Of a stretch of DNA of 64,000 nt, positions 59,846 through 64,000 are shown one piece after another (position 1 is the first letter of the stretch; every line of letters starts with the position of its first letter). This DNA is from Paracoccus sp. S3-43 (GTDB taxonomy: Bacteria > Pseudomonadota > Alphaproteobacteria > Rhodobacterales > Rhodobacteraceae): NCBI RefSeq assembly GCF_029027965.1, contig NZ_CP119082.1, positions 3,147,001-3,211,000 of the forward strand, given 5' to 3'. A program made the position numbers and the translations under genes. Under the pieces are notes generated by a model. That model saw only the letters and a list, made by a program, of their open reading frames with translations, had not been told where the DNA came from and searched no databases.

Positions 59846-61127
59846 GATCCTGATCGCCGCCTTCCTGGTCCTGATGGTGATGGGGGTGCCCGTCGCCTTT
59901 TCGCTGGCCATGGCCGCCTTTGCCGCCGTGGCGATCAGCGGGCGCTATCCCCTGGTGGTGGTCGTCAAGGAGATGTTCACCGGCCTGGACAGCTTTCCGC
60001 TGCTGGCGGTGCCCTTCTTCATCCTGGCAGCCGAGATCATGTCCACCGGGGCGATCTCGCGGATGCTGCTGCGCTTTGCCTCGCAATTCGTCGGCCACCT
60101 GCGCGGCGGCCTGGGCTATGCCAATATCCTGACGGGGACGCTGTTTGCGGGGATTTCCGGCTCGGCCCTGGCCTCGGCCGCCGGGCCGGGCGCGATGATG
60201 GCCCGGATGATGGAGCGTTCGGGCTATTCCAAGGGCTATGCGGGGGCGCTGACCATCTCGGTCGCGGTGGTCGATCCGATCATCCCGCCCTCGATCACCA
60301 TGATCATCTATGCGTTGCAGGACCGCAATGTCTCGGTCGGCTCGCTGTTCATGGCCGGGTTGCTGCCGGGATTGCTGATCTCGGGGCTGATCGCGGCGGT
60401 GAACTGGTGGATCAGCCGCAAGCGCGACTATCGCAGCCTGGAACAGCGCCCGCCGTTGCGGCAGATGCTTCTCAATACCGGCGCGGCGCTGCCGGCGCTG
60501 ATGCTGATCGTGCTGATCGTCGGCGGCATCCGCGTCGGGCTGTTCACGCCGACCGAAGCCTCGGTCGTGGCGGTGTTCTATGCCATCGTCGTCTCGGCGG
60601 TGGTTTATCGCGGCTTCAGCTGGACCGATCTTTGGGGGGCCTTCCTGCGCTCGGCGATCATGTCGGTCGCGGTGCTGATGATCCTGGCCGCAGCCCGCGC
60701 CTTTGCCTGGGTGCTGATCATCGAGGGCGTGCCGCAGGCCATGGCCGACGCGGTGATCGCCATGAACCTGTCGCCCATCGCCTTTCTGCTGATGGTGAAC
60801 CTGCTGTTGCTGGTCTTCGGCATGTTCATGGACCCGCTGCCGGGGGTGATGATCCTGGTGCCGATCCTGGCGCCCATCGCCCACGGCCTGGGGATCGCGG
60901 CGGATCATTTCGCGATCATCGTCATCGTCAACCTGACCTTTGGCCTGATGACGCCGCCGGTCGGCAGCCTGATCTTTGTCGTCGCCTCGGCCACGAAGCA
61001 GCGGCCCTCGGCGCTGATCCGCGAATTGCCGCCGTTCTTCATCGCGGCGATGGTGGCGCTGCTGATCCTGACCTTCGTGCCGGCGCTGTCGACCTGGCTG
61101 CCGCGGATCAGCGGCTTTGCCCGATAG
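59838..61127 (+). CDS. dctM: TRAP transporter large permease, DctM
   Basis: 429-residue channel with twelve predicted segments. VPFFILAAEIMSTGAISRMLL, NILTGTLFAGISGSALASAAGPGAMM and DPIIPPSITMIIYA are DctM signatures near Na+-coupling regions. I start at TTG 59838, just inside the dctQ end, since it gives the usual VEILIAAFLVLM N terminus; TTG 59814 would add eight residues. The 237 bp between its stop and the H-NS-like gene show no gene. Confidence 0.9.
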   Translation: MVEILIAAFLVLMVMGVPVAFSLAMAAFAAVAISGRYPLVVVVKEMFTGLDSFPLLAVPFFILAAEIMSTGAISRMLLRFASQFVGHLRGGLGYANILTGTLFAGISGSALASAAGPGAMMARMMERSGYSKGYAGALTISVAVVDPIIPPSITMIIYALQDRNVSVGSLFMAGLLPGLLISGLIAAVNWWISRKRDYRSLEQRPPLRQMLLNTGAALPALMLIVLIVGGIRVGLFTPTEASVVAVFYAIVVSAVVYRGFSWTDLWGAFLRSAIMSVAVLMILAAARAFAWVLIIEGVPQAMADAVIAMNLSPIAFLLMVNLLLLVFGMFMDPLPGVMILVPILAPIAHGLGIAADHFAIIVIVNLTFGLMTPPVGSLIFVVASATKQRPSALIRELPPFFIAAMVALLILTFVPALSTWLPRISGFAR

Positions 61128-61364
61128 CGGCGCAGGACCGGATCGGGGGTTGTCCGCAGCGATACCCCCTGAAGAGTCTCCGTCCTGCCATGTCTTCGCT
61201 GTGTTGGATCCGGGACGCGCGCGGCTTGTGAACAGCGGGCGGCCAGACATGACATGCCCCGCGCCATTCCTTTGACGGCCAGAGGCCTTTGGCCGGGCAT
61301 TCAAGACCGGAATAGGCGCTCTGTCGTCCAGGACATCGAGAGCGCCTTTCGGCCAGATCGCGAA

Positions 61365-61679
61365 TCAGATCGCGAAATCGTCCAGGGACTTTCCGGCATC
61401 CAGGGCTTCGGCGATCCAGTTGGGCTTTCGGCCGCGCCCGGTCCAGGTCAGATCGGGGTTTTCCGGATGGCGGTATTTCGGTTCGGCCTTGCTTCCCTTG
61501 GCGGGCTGAGCGGCCACCATCTCTTCAAGCGAGGCAAAACCGGCGGCCTTGGCAATTTCGGTCGCCCTGGCAATGGCCTCTTTTCGGCTGCGGGTTTCGT
61601 AACCCCTGATGGCCGCCGCGGATTTGCGGTTGATCTCTTTCAATTGCTCAAGCGTCAGCGCATCGTAGTCAATATCCAT
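61365..61679 (-). CDS. H-NS-family nucleoid regulator (HvrA-like)
   Basis: 104-residue protein with an N-terminal coiled coil for dimers (MDIDYDALTLEQLKEINRKSAAAIRGYETRSRKEAIARATEIAKAAG). The C-terminal H-NS hook motif is PKYRHPENPDLTWTGRGRKPNWI. Size and motif match HvrA/Spb of Rhodobacter, which tune photosynthesis or nitrogen genes; its role here is probably silencing or modulating AT-rich DNA. ATG 61679 chosen; 61700 is a second option. Confidence 0.88.
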   Translation of the reverse strand: MDIDYDALTLEQLKEINRKSAAAIRGYETRSRKEAIARATEIAKAAGFASLEEMVAAQPAKGSKAEPKYRHPENPDLTWTGRGRKPNWIAEALDAGKSLDDFAI

Positions 61680-61744
61680 AGGCAGGCCTTTCTGCGTCAT
61701 TTTACCGCTTCGATACGACACGCTGCTGTTTATGGAAAGTCTTT

Positions 61745-62035
61745 ATGGAAAGGCCAGATCTCTGGTTTCCAGAGGCGCGGGGAATTGGCTGACTGGAAGA
61801 GCCCTTTTCCGATCGACGGCAGCAGGGCGGGTTTCGGCCAGACCGTTCTTCCCTGTTATCCCGCAAAAAGACAGCCTCTTCGAAAGAAACGCTGGCGGCT
61901 CTGCGCAACACGATTGCGGCTCATGCGGCCGACCCTGCTTCCGAAACCGTCGGGTTGGCCCCCTTCAACGCGCCTTACCAGCCTTGCGAGTTGTTCCGCA
62001 CGAAGCCTCTGGACGTCCGGCGCGGGGGCGGCTAG
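61745..62035 (+). pseudogene. Coding-like frame with in-frame TGA
   Basis: From ATG 61745 (with GGAAAG just upstream) the frame reads MERPDLWFPEARGIG, then TGA at 61790-61792. It goes on without stops for 80 codons (LEEPFSDRRQQGG ... ETLAALRNTIAAHAADPASETVGLAPFNAPYQPCELF) to TAG at 62035. The second part has high GC3 and balanced composition, unlike adjacent non-coding sequence. It matches no family I know. It may be a broken gene or a frame starting after the TGA with an unusual start. Confidence 0.3.
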
Positions 62036-62048
62036 TCTGTCCCTGACA

Positions 62049-62144
62049 CTATCCGTTGGGGCGTCCCGTCGCGGGGCTGAGAGGTGCAATGCGCGCCGAC
62101 CCATCGAACCTGATCCGGGTCATGCCGGCGGAGGGAACGGATAG
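62049..62144 (+). promoter_or_regulatory. TPP riboswitch upstream of thiD
   Basis: P1 pairs 62049-62057 with 62136-62144 (CTATCCGTT/AACGGATAG). Between them are the conserved GGGGCTGAGAG, GACCCATCGAACCTGATCCGGGT and GGCGGAGGGAA boxes of the THI element. It should lower thiD-thiO-thiS expression when thiamine pyrophosphate is plentiful. It lies 77 bp before the thiD ATG. The remaining 61680-62221 gap has the frame above and a GC hairpin region just before thiD. Confidence 0.95.
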
Positions 62145-62221
62145 GCGGACGCCCGGCGCCTTGCCGTATCCCGTCTGCCGCCGCCCTCCCCTCACGGCCC
62201 GACATGCCGAAGGAGAGGCCG

Positions 62222-63040
62222 ATGACACCGACCGTCTTGACCATCGCGGGATCCGACAGCGGCGGGGGCGCGGGAATCCAGGCCGATCTGAAGACGGTCT
62301 CGGCGCTCGGCTGCTATGGCGCCAGCGCGATCACGGCGGTGACCGCGCAGAACACGCGCGGCGTCGCGGCCGTCCATCTGGTCCCGCCGGATCTGATCCG
62401 GGCGCAGATCGACGCGGTGCTGGACGACATCCAGGTTCATGCCATCAAGATCGGCATGGTCGGATCGGCGGCCGGGATCGCGGCGGTGGCCGCGTCGCTG
62501 CGGGACTGCCCGATTCCCATCGTGCTGGATCCGGTGATGGTCGCCAAGTCGGGCGACGTGCTGATGCCGGACGAGGCGATCGGCGCGCTGATCCGCGACC
62601 TGCTGCCGCCGGCCGGGGTGCTGACGCCGAACCTGCCCGAGGCCGCGCGGCTTCTGGGCGCCGATCCGGCCCGCGACGATGCCGGTGCCGTGGCCCAGGC
62701 CGCCAGACTGCGCGCGCTTGGGCCGCGCCATGTGCTGATGAAGGGCGGCCATGCGGCGGGCGCGGATTGCACCGACCTTCTGGCCGGGCCCGAGGGCGTG
62801 GCGCGCTTTACCTCGCCCCGCATCGGCACGCGGAACACGCATGGCACGGGATGCTCCCTCTCCTCGGCCATCGCGGCGGGGCTGGCGCAGGGGCTGACGG
62901 TCGCCGAGGCGGCGGGCCGCGCGCATGACTGGCTGCACCGCGCGATCCTGGCCGCCGACGGCTTGGCGGTGGGCGGCGGCAACGGGCCGGTGCATCATTT
63001 CCACGCGCTCTGGCCCCGCCGGGCCGAGGCGGCGGCATGA
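62222..63040 (+). CDS. thiD: Hydroxymethylpyrimidine/phosphomethylpyrimidine kinase
   Basis: Phosphorylates HMP and HMP-P for thiamine synthesis. The 272-residue ribokinase-fold enzyme has [19 protein letters not shown] at the N terminus. [19 protein letters not shown] and the anion-hole motif [19 protein letters not shown] (catalytic Asp replaced by the usual GTGC motif) follow. AAGGAGAGG precedes ATG 62222. Overlaps thiO by 4 bp and is under the TPP riboswitch. Confidence 0.94.
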   Translation: MTPTVLTIAGSDSGGGAGIQADLKTVSALGCYGASAITAVTAQNTRGVAAVHLVPPDLIRAQIDAVLDDIQVHAIKIGMVGSAAGIAAVAASLRDCPIPIVLDPVMVAKSGDVLMPDEAIGALIRDLLPPAGVLTPNLPEAARLLGADPARDDAGAVAQAARLRALGPRHVLMKGGHAAGADCTDLLAGPEGVARFTSPRIGTRNTHGTGCSLSSAIAAGLAQGLTVAEAAGRAHDWLHRAILAADGLAVGGGNGPVHHFHALWPRRAEAAA

Positions 63041-63987
63041 GCGTGACCGTCATCGGCGGCGGCGTGATGGGCCTCTGCATCGCCACGGAACTGACCGCGC
63101 GCGGCATCCCGGCCGCGATCCTGGACAACAAGGCGCCCGGCCCGCAGGCCTGTTCCTGGTGGGCGGGCGGGATGCTGGCCCCCTGGTGCGAGGGCGAAAG
63201 CGCCGAACCGGCGGTGGTGCGCCACGGGCTGGGCGCCGCCGACTGGTGGCAGGGCCAGGGCGTGCCGGTCACGCGGAACGGCACGCTGGTCGTCAGCCCG
63301 GCGCGCGATGCGGGCGCGCTGGCGCGCTTTGCCCGGCGCAGCCAGGGCCACCGGACGCTGGACCCCCAGGGCATCGCCGCGTTGGAACCCGACCTCGGCA
63401 CCCGCTTCAGCCGCGCGCTGTTCTTCGAGTCAGAGGCGCATCTGGCCCCGCGCCAGGCCCTGGCGATCCTGTCGGAACGCCTGGGGCGCAGCGACACGGC
63501 GACCGGCACCGTCATCGACTGCCGCGGCCTGTCGGCACGCGACGCCTTGCACGACCTGCGCGGCGTGCGGGGCGAGATGGTGGTGATCCGCTGCCCCGAG
63601 ATCCGGCTTTCCCGCCCCGTCCGGCTGCTGCATCCCCGGATGCCGCTTTACGTCGTGCCCCGCGGCGACGGGGTGTTCATGCTGGGCGCGACCATGGTGG
63701 AAAGCGACCGGCGCGGCCCGCCCACCGCGCGGGCGGTGCTGGAACTGCTGTCGGCGGCCTTCGCCCTGCACCCCGCCTTGGCCGAGGCCGAGGTGCTGGA
63801 ACTGGGCGCCGACGCGCGCCCGGCCTTCCCCGACAACCTGCCTCGCATCCGCCGCGTAGGGGGCGTTATCCACGCCAACGGCCTTTACCGCCACGGCTTC
63901 CTGCTGGCCCCGGCGGTCGCCCGCATGGTGGCCGACCACCTTCAACACCAGACCAGACCGGAGTTCATGGATGCGGATCACGATTAA
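63037..63987 (+). CDS. thiO: Glycine oxidase-like FAD enzyme for thiazole synthesis
   Basis: Oxidises glycine to the iminoacetate used by thiazole synthase. The 316 residues have the FAD dinucleotide fold [28 protein letters not shown] and CSWWAGGMLAPWCEGE. A C-terminal VIHANGLYRHGFLLAPAVARMVADHL segment closes the FAD site. The start overlaps thiD; the stop lies 17 bp into thiS. Confidence 0.88.
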   Translation: MSVTVIGGGVMGLCIATELTARGIPAAILDNKAPGPQACSWWAGGMLAPWCEGESAEPAVVRHGLGAADWWQGQGVPVTRNGTLVVSPARDAGALARFARRSQGHRTLDPQGIAALEPDLGTRFSRALFFESEAHLAPRQALAILSERLGRSDTATGTVIDCRGLSARDALHDLRGVRGEMVVIRCPEIRLSRPVRLLHPRMPLYVVPRGDGVFMLGATMVESDRRGPPTARAVLELLSAAFALHPALAEAEVLELGADARPAFPDNLPRIRRVGGVIHANGLYRHGFLLAPAVARMVADHLQHQTRPEFMDADHD

Positions 63988-64000
63988 CGGCACCCCGCGC
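63971..64000 (+). CDS. thiS: Thiamine sulfur carrier, 5' end only
   Basis: ATG 63971 opens a frame reading MRITINGTPR before the window ends, the expected beginning of ThiS, the small ubiquitin-like sulfur donor for thiazole. It overlaps the thiO end by 17 bp, which fits a thiD-O-S operon. Only ten residues are seen, so the assignment rests on motif and context. Confidence 0.75.
   Translation, partial: MRITINGTPR

Noticed and set aside
61790-61792. Selenocysteine insertion at the in-frame TGA
   Set aside because: I saw no convincing SECIS stem-loop after the TGA, and no selenoprotein family matched the flanking residues.

Overview
The window looks like a chromosomal segment of a Rhodobacteraceae/Paracoccaceae alphaproteobacterium, most plausibly a Paracoccus-like facultative autotroph. 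The evidence is the very high GC, a red-type (form IC) RuBisCO operon with CbbX and a divergent CbbR, a FlaF/FlbT/flagellin cluster of the alphaproteobacterial kind, a PQQ gene cluster, an HvrA/H-NS-like protein, TRAP transporters, and three copies of a hairpin-plus-tail intergenic element that I associate with this family. I saw no tRNA, rRNA, insertion sequence, phage gene or CRISPR array. Genus-level assignment is inference.

Layout. 0-9 kb is housekeeping: asparaginase, an IalB-like exported protein, rlmN, a LOG-family hydrolase, dapD, a YaiI-like protein, a short ExoD-like fragment and carB. 9-14 kb is flagellar: a DUF1217 protein, flbT, flaF, flagellin, a FlgN-like protein and a FlgJ-like rod protein on the minus strand, then fliK and flgD on the plus strand. 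14-23.7 kb is the Calvin-cycle locus: cbbR divergent from cbbF-P-T-A-L-S-X-E. 23.7-30.8 kb carries a DsbA-like protein, an atypical SDR, a tandem glycine riboswitch followed by gcvT-gcvH-gcvP, and argC.

30.8-45 kb holds a DUF779 protein overlapping topoisomerase IB, an ExaC/AcoD-like aldehyde dehydrogenase, a GAF-Fis regulator with a perfect palindrome beside it, membrane PQQ-glucose dehydrogenase, and an alpha-glucoside operon (aglEFGAK). 44-53.4 kb is the PQQ region: intact pqqA-B-C-D-E flanked on both sides by broken genes of the quinoprotein-associated 'relay' set (a zinc metallohydrolase with two frameshifts and a SoxYZ-like carrier with internal deletions). This is followed by a LuxR-type response regulator, a FIST-domain sensor, a hybrid histidine kinase and two small exported proteins of unknown function. 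53.6-58 kb is a five-gene CMD/acyl-CoA dehydrogenase/ABC import operon, 58.4-61.1 kb a TRAP transporter, then an H-NS-like gene. The window ends in a TPP-riboswitch-controlled thiD-thiO-thiS operon that runs off the edge.

Themes. The organism can fix CO2, oxidise sugars in the periplasm through PQQ enzymes, and import alpha-glucosides, sulfonate-like solutes and carboxylates. The most unusual material is the paired decay of the metallohydrolase and SoxYZ-like genes around an intact PQQ synthesis operon, and the regulator/FIST/kinase/orphan-protein operon downstream. Next are the GAF-Fis activator that lacks the AAA+ module and lies beside an 8-4-8 palindrome, and a DRPDM tandem repeat added to the C terminus of CbbX.
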